DNA from: Lachnospiraceae bacterium
Lineage (GTDB): Bacteria > Bacillota > Clostridia > Lachnospirales > Lachnospiraceae
DNA length: 48,746 nt
NCBI GenBank assembly: GCA_009911035.1
Contig: QXWO01000047.1
Coordinates: 1-48,746, forward strand
Direction of reading: 5' to 3'
Shown here: positions 24,594 through 33,464 of the stretch, piece after piece
How positions within the stretch are numbered: position 1 is the first letter of the stretch
Layout of the letters: every line of letters begins with the position of its first letter
Notes under the pieces: generated by a model
What the model was told of the DNA's origin: nothing
The model's database searches: none
What the model saw: only the letters and a program-made list of their open reading frames with translations
Program-made: the position numbers and the translations under genes

Positions 24594-25534
24594 CAGCGTT
24601 CCCTCTCTGCCATCAGTGGCGCTGCCTGCCTTGCTTCATGCTCCGGGTGGTCTGCCTTCAGCCGTTCCATCAGGGAAGGTTTCTCTGCCGTTTCCTCCGG
24701 CAGCGTCTCCGGGGCAAGCTCCCGGATTTCCTCGTAAGTCTGCCCGTCCGTCAGGTCGGGGCGCTCCGGCGGTTCGTTGTTGAGGCGTCCGTCCAGCATA
24801 TTGTAATTGCCGGTCTGTCCTTCCTCGTAAAGCTCCGCATTACGCAGATAGCTCTCCGGTGCCTGGAAGGGCTGTCCGGCAAACATGATCTCCCTGTGGG
24901 GCGTAAACTGTGAGAGCACGCCGTCCCGGAGCCTTGCAAATTCTTCATACTGGCCCAGGGTAAGGCCGCGCTCCAGCATTTCCGCCTGGGTATGCGCCCA
25001 GCCCTCCCCATAGAGAAAATAGTACATATCCGGCTGGTCGCAGACAAAGCACAGGGAGCCGTCCTGGTTGTCATAATAAGATGCCTGCATATCCTGATAG
25101 TGGCAGCGTTCCTCACGTCCCAGGTACACCCGGTTATCTGCGCCCAGCATGGCGACCATGCCCGCATAGTTGCTGTGGACCGCAGAGCGGATTCCCACCA
25201 ATGGGTCCGCCTCCGGCATGATCTGCCTGCCGGGAATCTCATTGCGCTTTTCCGCTGCGTCATTTCTCGGCGCCACTTCCTCATGGGCGCGGGCATCCAA
25301 ATCCGGCTGTGCCGCACGTTTTTTAATTGCGCCCGGTTCCGGCTCTTTTTCCTCCACATAGTAGCGGACATTCGCCGTGGCATGGCGGTCGGCCTCGTCC
25401 GCGTAATCCTGGGCGGCTTTTTCAGAATCAAATTCCAGAGGCTTTCCGTCCTCTTTGCACCAGCCCTCCGCACGTCCAAAAATGGAAGAGCCGCTGCGGA
25501 CCGCCCACACGCCGTATACTTTTTCTTTTCCCAT
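24593..25534 (-). CDS. DUF4316/YodL-like ICE protein
   Basis: 313 residues. The N-terminal part (residues 1-70, VYGVWAVRSGSSIFGRAEGWCKEDGKPLEFDS) looks like a small separate domain. The centre (about 130-225; VGIRSAVHSNYAGMVAMLGADNRVYLGREERC, YLFYGEGWAHTQAEMLERGLTLGQYEEF) resembles the YodL domain. The end (NAELYEEGQTGNYNMLDGRLNNEPPERPDLTDGQTYEEIRELAPETLP) is the DUF4316 signature I recall. The function is unknown. The C-terminus EKPSLMERLKADHPEHEA...AERER shares the tail pattern seen in four neighbours. It is co-transcribed with genes on both sides. Confidence 0.7.
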   Translation of the reverse strand: MGKEKVYGVWAVRSGSSIFGRAEGWCKEDGKPLEFDSEKAAQDYADEADRHATANVRYYVEEKEPEPGAIKKRAAQPDLDARAHEEVAPRNDAAEKRNEIPGRQIMPEADPLVGIRSAVHSNYAGMVAMLGADNRVYLGREERCHYQDMQASYYDNQDGSLCFVCDQPDMYYFLYGEGWAHTQAEMLERGLTLGQYEEFARLRDGVLSQFTPHREIMFAGQPFQAPESYLRNAELYEEGQTGNYNMLDGRLNNEPPERPDLTDGQTYEEIRELAPETLPEETAEKPSLMERLKADHPEHEARQAAPLMAERER

Positions 25535-25545
25535 CCTGATCCTCC

Positions 25546-26184
25546 TTACCGTTCCTGCTGTTTCGGCGTTTTCTGCTTTTTGTCCGGTTCCGCCGTCTTT
25601 GTTTCTTTTATCTGCTGCCGGACCGAGGCCCTGTGCTCCGGCTCCCTTTCGGAATCCGTGATATTGACATACTCGCCGATGATGTTCAGCGCCTCATGGT
25701 AGCTGCCGGAAGCAAACACCCGGTCCGACATTTCTTTTGCCTGGTCCGCCATATCATTCCTGCGGAGGGTGCGGGCCGCAATCCCTACCAGGTTGAAAAC
25801 ATTCCCGTTCTGGCCGATCAACGCGCAGTCCGGTTTCTCCGGCTCCGGCGAAGGCTCACTGATAAAGCCGCCCAGACGGTTCGGTACAAAATCGGATAGC
25901 CAGGTACCCCCGAAATCCGCATGGGTCTGTAACCGCCAGATGGCAAGTTTCCCGATGTCCAGCTTTACATCCTCGAAAGGGTAGAGCAGGCAGGTAAGCT
26001 CCCCATACTGGAAAGCTGAAACGTCCTCAAATTTACTGCCGTCCTTCAAAATGCCCGCCTCGGTGAACATATCATTGATCCCGTCCACCCATTCCTTCAA
26101 ATCCCCGCCGCAGCCCTGCAGGATCAGGCCGTCTTTGCCCTCCATGCCCCGCAGGTCATCGGTTGTGATCGTGTTGATATTCAT
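25546..26184 (-). CDS. Conserved ICE protein of unknown function, basic tail
   Basis: 212 residues, ATG 26184. It is acidic and soluble up to about residue 180: ILQGCGGDLKEWVDGINDMFTEAGIL, then FGGTWLSDFVPNRLGGF and CALIGQNGNVFNLVGIAARTLRRNDMADQAKEM. The last segment reads like a small helical domain often found at the end of ICE proteins. The final ~30 residues switch to Lys/Gln-rich sequence (RASVRQQIKETK...KQQER). I do not recognise a family. It sits second in a five-gene minus-strand block (26726 to 23551) with spacers of 11 bases or less. Confidence 0.6.
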   Translation of the reverse strand: MNINTITTDDLRGMEGKDGLILQGCGGDLKEWVDGINDMFTEAGILKDGSKFEDVSAFQYGELTCLLYPFEDVKLDIGKLAIWRLQTHADFGGTWLSDFVPNRLGGFISEPSPEPEKPDCALIGQNGNVFNLVGIAARTLRRNDMADQAKEMSDRVFASGSYHEALNIIGEYVNITDSEREPEHRASVRQQIKETKTAEPDKKQKTPKQQER

Positions 26185-26195
26185 AAAACCGCCTC

Positions 26196-26726
26196 CTATC
26201 GTTCCTGTTGATGGTTGGTTTTCTGCCGGATGGCTTTGGCCTCCGGCTGTTTTTTTAGCTGCTTACGGACGGAAGGCTTTACTGCCGGCTGCCACATATC
26301 CGTTAAAATGGCAGAGGCCGGCTGTTCCCATTCCTTCCCGAATCCACGGATCACAGTCCCGTACATGATCCCGTTATCCGCAAACATTTTCAAAGTGTCA
26401 AATGCCCGGTCAAATAATTCTATATTCCTTGCATCCACGCTGGGCGCAAAATGGATCACTCCTACAGGGTAATCCCCTCCGGTACCGACCCAGCCCCGGA
26501 CAAACGCGTCATAATCCTTTGTAATGCCGGCAGCCGCAAGCTCACCGGCATGGCTGGAATCCAACAGACTTGTCACTGCATACTGCCGGCCTAAGACCAA
26601 TAGCCCTGTGTCCGGGTTATACATGAAGCGCCGGTTGTCAATCTGCTGTATGTCAATGGCCTGCGTCCATGTGTCGATCCGCATAATTTCCGGTACGACC
26701 GGTATTTTTATTTTCTCGATAAACAT
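26196..26726 (-). CDS. Conserved ICE protein of unknown function, basic tail
   Basis: 176 residues; the ATG at 26726 follows GGGAGGGATGTT. A mixed alpha/beta body (DNRRFMYNPDTGLLVLGRQYAVTSLLDSSHAGELAAAG, VGVIHFAPSVDARNIELFDRAFDTLKMFADNG) ends near residue 145. It is followed by a basic tail KPSVRKQLKKQPEAKA...HQQER very like that of its neighbours. No family is recognised. It is first in the block that ends with MobC, and its leader holds a 13-bp inverted repeat. Confidence 0.6.
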   Translation of the reverse strand: MFIEKIKIPVVPEIMRIDTWTQAIDIQQIDNRRFMYNPDTGLLVLGRQYAVTSLLDSSHAGELAAAGITKDYDAFVRGWVGTGGDYPVGVIHFAPSVDARNIELFDRAFDTLKMFADNGIMYGTVIRGFGKEWEQPASAILTDMWQPAVKPSVRKQLKKQPEAKAIRQKTNHQQER

Positions 26727-26745
26727 CCCTCCCGATTTTTCTGTC

Positions 26746-26858
26746 TGTCCGCAACTTAGGGCTGCTTCAGGGCGCCGGAGTATTCTTATTCAGCCGCCCC
26801 TCAAACCGGGTTCTGAAATCCTTGAAAATCAAGCCTCTTTTTGGTTAAGTTGCGGACA
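26746..26858. repeat. 13-bp perfect inverted repeat enclosing 87 bases
   Basis: TGTCCGCAACTTA (26746-26758) and TAAGTTGCGGACA (26846-26858) are exact complements. They span the whole gap between the Cys-rich VLP gene (stop at 26861) and the next gene (start at 26726). The inner 87 bases hold no gene. The arms could be operators, a looped leader RNA or the ends of a tiny mobile element. Confidence 0.65.
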
Positions 26859-26860
26859 TA

Positions 26861-27238
26861 TTACCTCTGGTTCTGCCTGATCCGGCGCTTGCGTTCCCGC
26901 TCGGATTTCCGTCTGGCAAAGGCGCGGCAGGAATCCGAACAATATGCCTGGCTGGTGGTGGGAAGATATGCCCTGCCGCAGACCGGGCAGGTTTTCTGTT
27001 TCAGGGAAGTGTCCTCGCCGGTAATGGCAGATTCCAGCGCCGGGTCCGTCGGCAGCACCGCCTCCCGAAAGTAGCGGCAGAAAGAGCCGGTCCACCATTT
27101 ATGCAGCATATAACAGGGACAGTCCAAAGAACGGCAGAGCTTATCCTGGCTGTCATAGTTCGCGCAAAGGTCTGTTACCAGCCTTCGGATTGCCGCACGT
27201 TCCTGTCTGGTTAATTCCCGTGAGGGCGGCCCGCTCAT
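26861..27238 (-). CDS. Cysteine-rich VLP domain protein
   Basis: 125 residues. Two Cys-rich parts: LCRSLDCPCYML around 33-45, and a C-terminal zinc finger CPVCGRAYLPTTSQAYCSDSCRAFARRKSERERKRRIR. Between them lies FCRYFREAVLPTDPALESAI, the VLP motif that names the family (Pfam Cys_rich_VLP as I recall). The basic end and zinc finger suggest nucleic-acid binding. It overlaps the topoisomerase stop by 4 bases, a pairing usual in these ICEs. The function is unknown. Confidence 0.8.
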   Translation of the reverse strand: MSGPPSRELTRQERAAIRRLVTDLCANYDSQDKLCRSLDCPCYMLHKWWTGSFCRYFREAVLPTDPALESAITGEDTSLKQKTCPVCGRAYLPTTSQAYCSDSCRAFARRKSERERKRRIRQNQR

Positions 27239-29042
27239 TTCCCCCTGCCTTTCTTCGCCGGAAATTCCAGCCTGAAATTCACATATTTTCCCCCTGTATC
27301 ATCCAGCAGCACCACCGCGTCATAGGTATTTCCCGTCTTTTCGCTGTAAAGCCCGGACACGGAAACGCGGCCCTCTTTCAGAAGGGCCGCCGCCACAGGC
27401 TTTGTTATGGTTTTTTTCTTGCCGGAAAAGAACTTATTTTCTTTCCACAGCGCAAAGGAGCAGTCCCGGTTATCACAGAAGAATCCTTTTTTGCCCTCAT
27501 ACACAGTGCCGCCGCAGCGGGGACAGGTGCCGACAGCTTCACGCCCGTTTTCTTTCGCATCCGGGAACAGCCCGGCAAACCGTTCCTCCGGCGCGGCATG
27601 TTCTCTGACGAGCGCCCGGATCATATCTGCAATCCCATCCATGAAGTCTTTTGCCGGGACCCCGCCGCGCTCCACCTGTTTCAGCATGGATTCCCATTCT
27701 GCGGTGAGCATGGGCGATTTGATGTTATCCGGCAGGACCAAAATCAGGTTCGTGCCTTTTTCCGTGGGGATAAGCTGCTTTTTCTTCCGCTGCACAAAAC
27801 CGGCAGATACCAGCTTTTCCAGCGTGGCGGCACGGGTAGCCGGCGTACCTAAACCTTTGCGCTCGGCATCCTCCGGCATATCCCCGGCGCCCGCCGTTTC
27901 CATAGCCGCCAGAAGGGAATCCTCCGTATAGTGCTTCGGCGGGGAGGTCTTGCCTTCCCGGACGCCGGCAGACACCTTTTCAAAGGTCTGGCTCTCCTGC
28001 AGCGGAGGCAGGGCAGCATCTTCACTTTCTTTTTCTTCCGTCTTAGACTGTTTCAGGCCCATGCGGTGAAGGCGTTCCACTTCCTTCCATCCTGTCTGCA
28101 GCACGGCTTTTCCCTTTGCCGTGAAGGAATGGCCCCGGCAGTCCAGAACCGCCGTTACCGCCTCAAACCGGTGGACCTGGGCCGTGGCAGAAAGGAGCCT
28201 TGCGGCGATCAGCGTCAGTACATCCCGCTCCCCGGAAGGAAGCTCCGATAAATCCGTCCGGGCAATCTCCACCGTAGGGATAATCGCGTGATGGTCGGTC
28301 ACTTTGCTGCCATCCGTCACACGGCCAATATCCGGTTCCCCGGCACAGCCCTTCCCAAAGGGCATATTGCCCCGCAGCCAGAGGACCAGGGAAGCGGCGG
28401 TTGCCTGCATATCCTCCGTCAGATACTGGCTGTCTGTCCGGGGATAGGTCGCCAGTTTTTTCTCATAAAGCGACTGCACATAGTCAAGGGTCTGCTGAGC
28501 CGTATAACCATAAATGCGGTTACATTCCCGCTGTAAGGTTGTCAGATCGTACAGGCGGGGCGGCTGTACCGTCTTGGCCTGCTTTTCCACGGACAGCACC
28601 GAAGCAGCCTGCCCGTCACTTTCCATACGGATTTTTTCAGCCCCCGCCTTATCCGGCAGCTTTTCGCCGGAGGCAGTAAAGCCGCCGCAGGTGATTTCCG
28701 GCACATAAAAGGGGCTGCTTGTAAATGCCTGAATATCCGCCTCCCGCCGTACCAAAAGCGCCAGCGTTGGCGACATTACCCGCCCCACATTCAGCGTCGT
28801 GCCATACAGGACGGAGAAAAGCCGGGTGGCGTTAATGCCGATCAGCCAGTCAGCCCCGGCCCGGCAGACCGCCGCGTCATAGAGCTTATCGTAGTCGCTG
28901 CCAGGGCGCAAGTGTTCAAAGCCGTCCCGGATTGCCGCATCCTCCATACTGGAAATCCAGAGGCGTTCCATTGGTTTGCTGCATCCGGCATATTGATAGA
29001 CAAGACGGAAGATCAGCTCGCCCTCACGTCCGGCATCTGTTG
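27235..29042 (-). pseudogene. topB: DNA topoisomerase III, 5' end lost to a nested element
   Basis: The frame keeps the type IA topoisomerase core: TDAGREGELIFRLVYQYAGCSKPMERLWISSMED (end of the TOPRIM domain, before the first Met at 28971), the active-site Tyr in ATYPRTDSQYL, then KVTDHHAIIPT, GLGTPATRAATLEKLV and a C-terminal zinc-ribbon-like CPRCGGTVYEGKKGFFC. Homology stops just upstream of TDAG at about 29040, where the nested element begins and an in-frame stop follows. Roughly the first 110 residues, including most of TOPRIM with the catalytic Glu, are absent and are not found beyond the element. Translation from ATG 28971 would give 578 residues lacking the metal site, so the product should not relax DNA. 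Confidence 0.8.
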
Positions 29043-29075
29043 GATAGTTGGAATAGGTGACTTAGAAAATATCCA

Positions 29076-30713
29076 TTATTCAAGGGTTTCCAGTGCCCCT
29101 ATGAACTTGTAATGGATAGTAAGTCGTTGAATTTTCTGCCCGTCAACTTCTACGGGTTCAGAAACAAGAATTTTTTCTATAAGTTGGTTGATTATCTTAA
29201 AATTGAGTTCCGTTATTCCTGCATAACCGCTTATCTGCTCTGCAAAATGCTCAATGGAAGATAACTGTTCTTTGTCCGCTATGGCACTTTTTTCAAGTTC
29301 CTTTATCTTGGCTGTCAGTTCTTCCTGCTCGCTGTCAAATCGTGCCGACAGCATTTGGAAACGCTTTTCTGTTATCAGTTCCCTTGTCAAGTCCTCATAC
29401 AGTTTGGCATACAGGTTTTCTATTTCCGACACTCGCTGTTTACATTGCCTTAGTTCCTTTTTCTGCTGTTCCTTATCCGCTGACAGTTGGAGATTAAGAC
29501 GCTCGGCAATCTCCGTTACCATAGCTTTCCTGTCCGCCAGTGCCTGTCCTGCGTGTTTCTGAATGTCTGCAAGCACAACTTCGTGAACCGTCCTCGCCTC
29601 AATGGTGTGTGATGAACAACCCTCTTTCCCAAACTTGCGGTACTTGGTACAGCAGTAGAAAGTCTTGTCCAGTACGTTGTTACGCTTTCTTTTCTGCTCG
29701 ACTTTGGCAAGCATGGCACTCCCACAATCGGCGCATTTGATAACCCCTCGGAAAATGTTGTCATATCCGCTTGAACTTTCCCCGATAACGGGCGGTCTGC
29801 TCTCCAAAATCTTCTGTACGGTGTTCCAACGGCTCTGCTCGATAATCGGTTCATGTGTGCCATAGATAACTTCACGCTCCGCATACGGGATATACTGTCT
29901 TTTCTTGGAACGCATGGTCTTGGTCGGTCTTTCCGCTACGGTAAGGTTTCCTGCATAAACGGGGTCATGCAATATCTTGCTGACATAGGCGGTGTCCCAG
30001 TCATACATCTTTTCCTCATCAGTGTACCGCTCAAACATTTCTTTTTTGTAGAAACTCGGCTTTATGACCTTTGCCTTGCGCAAGCGGTTACAGATAGTGT
30101 GAAGCCCCACGCCCTCCTCGGCGATTGAGAAAATCAGTTCCACAATGGGGGCGGTCACTTCATCAATGACAAGGTGGTTATGGTCTTTCTCGTCTTTTTG
30201 ATAACCGAATGGGGCGGTAGTAGCCATATACTTGCCCTGCATTTTCCTTGCGTGGAGTGCGCTCTTGATTTTCCTTGACGTGTCCTTTGCGTACATTTCA
30301 TTGATGATGTTGCGGAACGGTGTAATGTCCATTTGTGCGTTGTCTATGGAGTCCACGCCGTCATTGATTGCAATATACCGCACGTTATGGTTGGGGAAAA
30401 ACACCTCGATATAAGTACCTGTTTCAAGGTAATTCCTCCCCAAACGTGACAGGTCTTTTGTGATGAGCGTTGACACTTCCCCGTCCTGTATGTCCTCGAT
30501 AAGCTGTCGGAATGCGGGGCGGTCGTAGTTTGTACCGCTGTAACCGTCATCAACATAGAACTGGCAGTTCAGAAAACCGTTGCGCTTTGCATAATCTTTC
30601 AGCATGGTTTTCTGTGTGCTGATGCTCATGCTCTCGTTGTTCGTGCCGTCGTCTTTGGAAAGCCTGCAATATAAAGCAGTGATTTTGTCGTTATTCAGTT
30701 TTGCCCTTTTCAT
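29076..30713 (-). CDS. Large serine recombinase of nested element (TndX/TnpX-like)
   Basis: 545 residues, ATG 30713 behind AAGGAGG. The resolvase domain has ALYCRLSKDD with the catalytic Ser, GYSGTNYDRPAF and ITKDLSRLGRNYLETG. The recombinase domain has APFGYQKDEKDHNHLVIDE and VYAGNLTVAERPTK. A zinc ribbon CADCGSAMLAK...FYCCTKY...C sits around 330-375, with a coiled coil at about 400-490. Length and order fit TndX of Tn5397 better than the longer TnpX of Tn4451. It should catalyse excision through a circular form and integration at GA-type targets, by analogy. It differs clearly from the three recombinases at 1358-6165 in sequence and composition. Confidence 0.9.
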   Translation of the reverse strand: MKRAKLNNDKITALYCRLSKDDGTNNESMSISTQKTMLKDYAKRNGFLNCQFYVDDGYSGTNYDRPAFRQLIEDIQDGEVSTLITKDLSRLGRNYLETGTYIEVFFPNHNVRYIAINDGVDSIDNAQMDITPFRNIINEMYAKDTSRKIKSALHARKMQGKYMATTAPFGYQKDEKDHNHLVIDEVTAPIVELIFSIAEEGVGLHTICNRLRKAKVIKPSFYKKEMFERYTDEEKMYDWDTAYVSKILHDPVYAGNLTVAERPTKTMRSKKRQYIPYAEREVIYGTHEPIIEQSRWNTVQKILESRPPVIGESSSGYDNIFRGVIKCADCGSAMLAKVEQKRKRNNVLDKTFYCCTKYRKFGKEGCSSHTIEARTVHEVVLADIQKHAGQALADRKAMVTEIAERLNLQLSADKEQQKKELRQCKQRVSEIENLYAKLYEDLTRELITEKRFQMLSARFDSEQEELTAKIKELEKSAIADKEQLSSIEHFAEQISGYAGITELNFKIINQLIEKILVSEPVEVDGQKIQRLTIHYKFIGALETLE

Positions 30714-30728
30714 TTTGTCCTCCTTGAT

Positions 30729-30782
30729 GAAAAGGGACTTCCTCTCAACTCCTATTATACTATATTCCCTTTTCCGTTTCCA
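30729..30782 (-). promoter_or_regulatory. Promoter with inverted repeat ahead of nested recombinase
   Basis: On the minus strand TGGAAA (30777-30782), 17 bases, and TATAAT (30754-30759, extended by TATAG) form a good promoter. Arms GAAAAGGGA (30729-30737) and TCCCTTTTC (30766-30774) flank the -10 as a perfect 9-bp inverted repeat, a likely operator. Confidence 0.55.
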
Positions 30783-30785
30783 GTG

Positions 30786-30959
30786 CTAATTTACGCTGTT
30801 TTCCGCTATCTCCTTAACCCTTTTTGTTATCTGTTCCTCGGCTATCCGCTTGAATACCGTTTCCATTTTTTCAGTACCTACATAGTGCCTTTCCACGATA
30901 ATTTTTGTGGGTGGGTGCTGTCGGGTGGCTCTATGCTGTGTATTGCTGTCTTTGCTCAT
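30786..30959 (-). CDS. 57-residue accessory protein, possibly TnpW-like
   Basis: The ATG at 30959 follows AAAGGAGCAGATTT, and the frame ends at TAG 30786, giving MSKDSNTQHRATRQHPPTKI... The second half (KIIVERHYVGTEKMETVFKRIAEE, then QITKRVKEI) resembles the short strand-helix pattern of TnpW-type proteins encoded beside Tn4451-family recombinases. The excellent ribosome-binding site, amphipathic end and position next to the recombinase support a real gene. The name is a guess from pattern alone. Confidence 0.6.
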   Translation of the reverse strand: MSKDSNTQHRATRQHPPTKIIVERHYVGTEKMETVFKRIAEEQITKRVKEIAENSVN

Positions 30960-30983
30960 AAATCTGCTCCTTTACAATAAAAT

Positions 30984-31014
30984 AGAGCGCATAGATTTGT
31001 TTTCTATACGCTCT
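30984..31014 (-). terminator. Terminator after 31074 gene
   Basis: AGAGCGCATAGA pairs with TCTATACGCTCT (one mismatch, 7-base loop). It is followed on the minus strand by ATTTTATT, about 60 bases past the stop. Confidence 0.6.
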
Positions 31015-31073
31015 GACGCTGTGTTACTTATTCAGTTGTGATTGTGATAATGGTTGTTTAGAGAATATGAAAT

Positions 31074-31511
31074 TTATCTCTCTGACATATATTTCTGTAT
31101 TTCATCAGATGTTAGTTTTCTTACTTGCGTGTTTGCATATTCTTTGTATTTTTCAACAATGAAAATAGGTTTCATTTTATCACAAGTTTTTCCTTTGTTC
31201 TTTTTTAGATATAATAGCAAGTCCTCACTGTCCGCAAAGATTTTGTATGAAAGTCTGCCGTTTTCACTTTTTATCTCATAAATACCGCATGGTTTCTTCA
31301 TACTGTAATCAGCAGTGCGCAAATATAATTTTGCAATCTCTAACGACTTAAAAGGGAAATTCCACCGTTGCAACCCACGCTTGGGGTCATGTTCAATACA
31401 AATGCACCGCCCACAAGTCCCACAAATGTATTGTGTATGATTTGCTAAGCAATCCAATGGATTTAATAGTGGTGTTATTCTATTTTCACTAATATAACAT
31501 TCCATGCACAT
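31074..31511 (-). CDS. Hypothetical protein with Cys cluster
   Basis: 145 residues, ATG 31511 behind AGGGAG. The N-terminal third carries Cys pairs (MCMECYISEN, CLANHTQYICGTCGRCICIEHDP) likely to bind zinc. The rest is mixed alpha/beta (YEIKSENGRLSYKIFADSEDLLLYLKKNKGK...PIFIVEKYKEY). I do not recognise the family. It lies between the relaxase and recombinase genes of the nested element on the same strand, 72 bases after the relaxase, which suggests a mobilisation-linked or regulatory role. Confidence 0.6.
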   Translation of the reverse strand: MCMECYISENRITPLLNPLDCLANHTQYICGTCGRCICIEHDPKRGLQRWNFPFKSLEIAKLYLRTADYSMKKPCGIYEIKSENGRLSYKIFADSEDLLLYLKKNKGKTCDKMKPIFIVEKYKEYANTQVRKLTSDEIQKYMSER

Positions 31512-31583
31512 TTCAATTTCACTCCCTTTGCAACTTTTGATTTTTACCTCTAACAGAATACCATAATCACACTCATATTTCCA

Positions 31584-33158
31584 TTAAATTTCTTCCTCCC
31601 TCCGTTTCGTTCTGCTCTGTTGCCTGTTATGCTGTCGGTTCTCGTTCTGAAGTTCCCTCTCAAGGTTCTTCCTGTTATAGCTGATTACCTCGGCATACGC
31701 TAATTCTGTGGCGGTCTTGGTCTGCTCTTTGCCGATACTGTCATATTCAGACTGCAAAGACTGTATCTCTGCTTTCCACTGTTTCGGCGTTATCTTCTCG
31801 CCGTTCTGTAAAAGGCTCTGCATACGCTCCTTTAATTCGGGGTACTTTGATAAGCTGTCCTTATGCTCCTTATCGTATTTCATTTTCGCAAATCCTTTGA
31901 GTGACTGGCTCTCCTTATAGGTGGCTTGGATTGGTGCATAGAGGGCATACATTTTTGACAGTTCCTTTAATCGGTTTAGTTTCTGCCCCTTTGACAAATG
32001 CACTGTTTCAAGCTGACTGTATTTCTGTTCCCTATCCGCTGTAAAGTTCACAAGGCTTTCAAAGCTGTCTATCTTCCTTGTCGTGATGAATTTCTCCGCA
32101 TTGTCGGCTGACTGCAAGGCGGTTCTGTCGGCTATTTTTCTTAGATGTTTTCCGCTGACAATGGGCAAGTCTAATCTGCCTTTGCGCCCCCTCACTTTTG
32201 CAATCATCTCCATGACTTCATTCTTCACGCTGACCGCTGTATTTTTAATCTTTTCGTACTGTGCGCTGTGTACTTCCTGCTTGGCAAACATGAGCATTTC
32301 TTTCGCCTGTTCCAACAGCATATTGTTCCTGATGATTTCCCGATTGATGTTGCCCCTCTCGGTCTGTATGCCCTTGCGTTCTAAAGCGTTGGCAACCGCA
32401 CCGATATGGATTGTCGGCTCTCTGTCAATCCCCTGTTCCTTAAAAGAGCGGTGTTCCCAATGTAGCGCAATCCCCAACTGCTCATTGGTGGCATTGATTG
32501 TGTCGGCTAAATCTTTTCGCCACATCTTGGCGTTTTCTTGGCTGTTCCAGTCTGTGCTGTCGGCGGTGTGGCATTTCCACTGTTTGCGGTTGCGCTTGTC
32601 AACTTTCTGCTGTCCTGTCTTTTTGTCAATGATGGGAATACGCTCCCCGTTTTCGTCAAGGTCATACACCTTTTTCTGTTTCGCTCCCCATTCCCCTTTT
32701 TCCGTAAGAGGGCGCAGGGTAAGCATTACATGGATATGGAGATTGCGCTGTCCTTTGTCGTTCTCGCTGTCATGGATTGCCCAGTCAGCACACATTCCTT
32801 TGTCAACAAAATTCCTCTGCACATAATCCCTCACGACTTCCTCCGCAAGTTCATAACTCCATTCGTTGGGGAGTGACGCTTTCAACATTCTCGCAAGCTG
32901 TGATTTCTGTCCTTTCTCTGCCAGTTCAACAGCGTTCCATAAGGTGGCTCGGTCTGCATATTCTTTGGGCGCATTGGGCGGGAGAGTGATTTCACTGTGG
33001 ACTAAATCTTCATGGTATTTCGGGCGGTAGGTCTGCCCGTCAAACTCGCTGACAAGAATGCTCCTGCTGATGTATGATGCTTTCTCGACTGCCGACTGCC
33101 CCTTGCTCCGCCTGACAATGGAAAAACGTGTGCTTGCCTGTTTCGTAACATTAGCCAT
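31584..33158 (-). CDS. MobA/MobL-family relaxase of nested element
   Basis: 524 residues from the ATG at 33158 (MANVTKQASTRFSIV). MobA/MobL features: RRSKGQSAVEKASYISRS, a Tyr-bearing start, and the metal site QRNLHIHVMLTLRPL (His-x-His) near residue 145, followed by WNSQENAKMWRKDLADTINATNEQLGIALHWEHRSF. The C-terminal half is helical and basic. It would nick the nested element's own origin, probably the hairpin region just upstream (33376-33426), and ride the transfer channel of the host ICE or another conjugative element. Tn4451's TnpZ plays this part in its family; close kinship is not checked. Confidence 0.88.
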   Translation of the reverse strand: MANVTKQASTRFSIVRRSKGQSAVEKASYISRSILVSEFDGQTYRPKYHEDLVHSEITLPPNAPKEYADRATLWNAVELAEKGQKSQLARMLKASLPNEWSYELAEEVVRDYVQRNFVDKGMCADWAIHDSENDKGQRNLHIHVMLTLRPLTEKGEWGAKQKKVYDLDENGERIPIIDKKTGQQKVDKRNRKQWKCHTADSTDWNSQENAKMWRKDLADTINATNEQLGIALHWEHRSFKEQGIDREPTIHIGAVANALERKGIQTERGNINREIIRNNMLLEQAKEMLMFAKQEVHSAQYEKIKNTAVSVKNEVMEMIAKVRGRKGRLDLPIVSGKHLRKIADRTALQSADNAEKFITTRKIDSFESLVNFTADREQKYSQLETVHLSKGQKLNRLKELSKMYALYAPIQATYKESQSLKGFAKMKYDKEHKDSLSKYPELKERMQSLLQNGEKITPKQWKAEIQSLQSEYDSIGKEQTKTATELAYAEVISYNRKNLERELQNENRQHNRQQSRTKRREEEI

Positions 33159-33285
33159 GCGCAACACCTACATTCTGCCGACAGGGTATAGGGGCGCACT
33201 CATAGACTTTGTGGGCAGATAAAGGCTGTTCTTTAGCCTTTATCTGAACGCAAAGTTCACTAAAGGGTAGCAAGCGCAGCTTGCG

Positions 33286-33426
33286 AAGGGGAATTGTCGT
33301 TTCCCCTTTTGGCTGCCGCAAGGCAGACAACGCCCTCCGCAGGAGTCCATGCAAGTGAAACTTGCCCCTCGGAGAGCGCACATACCACCTCTGGTGGTAT
33401 ATCTGTGCGCACCCCGTAAACGGGGT
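33286..33426. other. Candidate origin of transfer of nested element
   Basis: The 300-bp gap upstream of the MobA/MobL gene is crowded with hairpins. AAGGGGAA/TTCCCCTT lies near 33286-33308 and CTGCC-gcaa-GGCAG near 33311. A nested pair GCGCAC + ATACCACC-tct-GGTGGTAT + GTGCGC covers 33376-33410, and ACCCCGT-aa-ACGGGGT covers 33411-33426. Such structure next to a relaxase gene is typical of oriT; the nick position cannot be told. Confidence 0.6.
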
Positions 33427-33464
33427 GAATATGTTACCTCGGCTTTCCAGTGTCCTTGCCTTTG

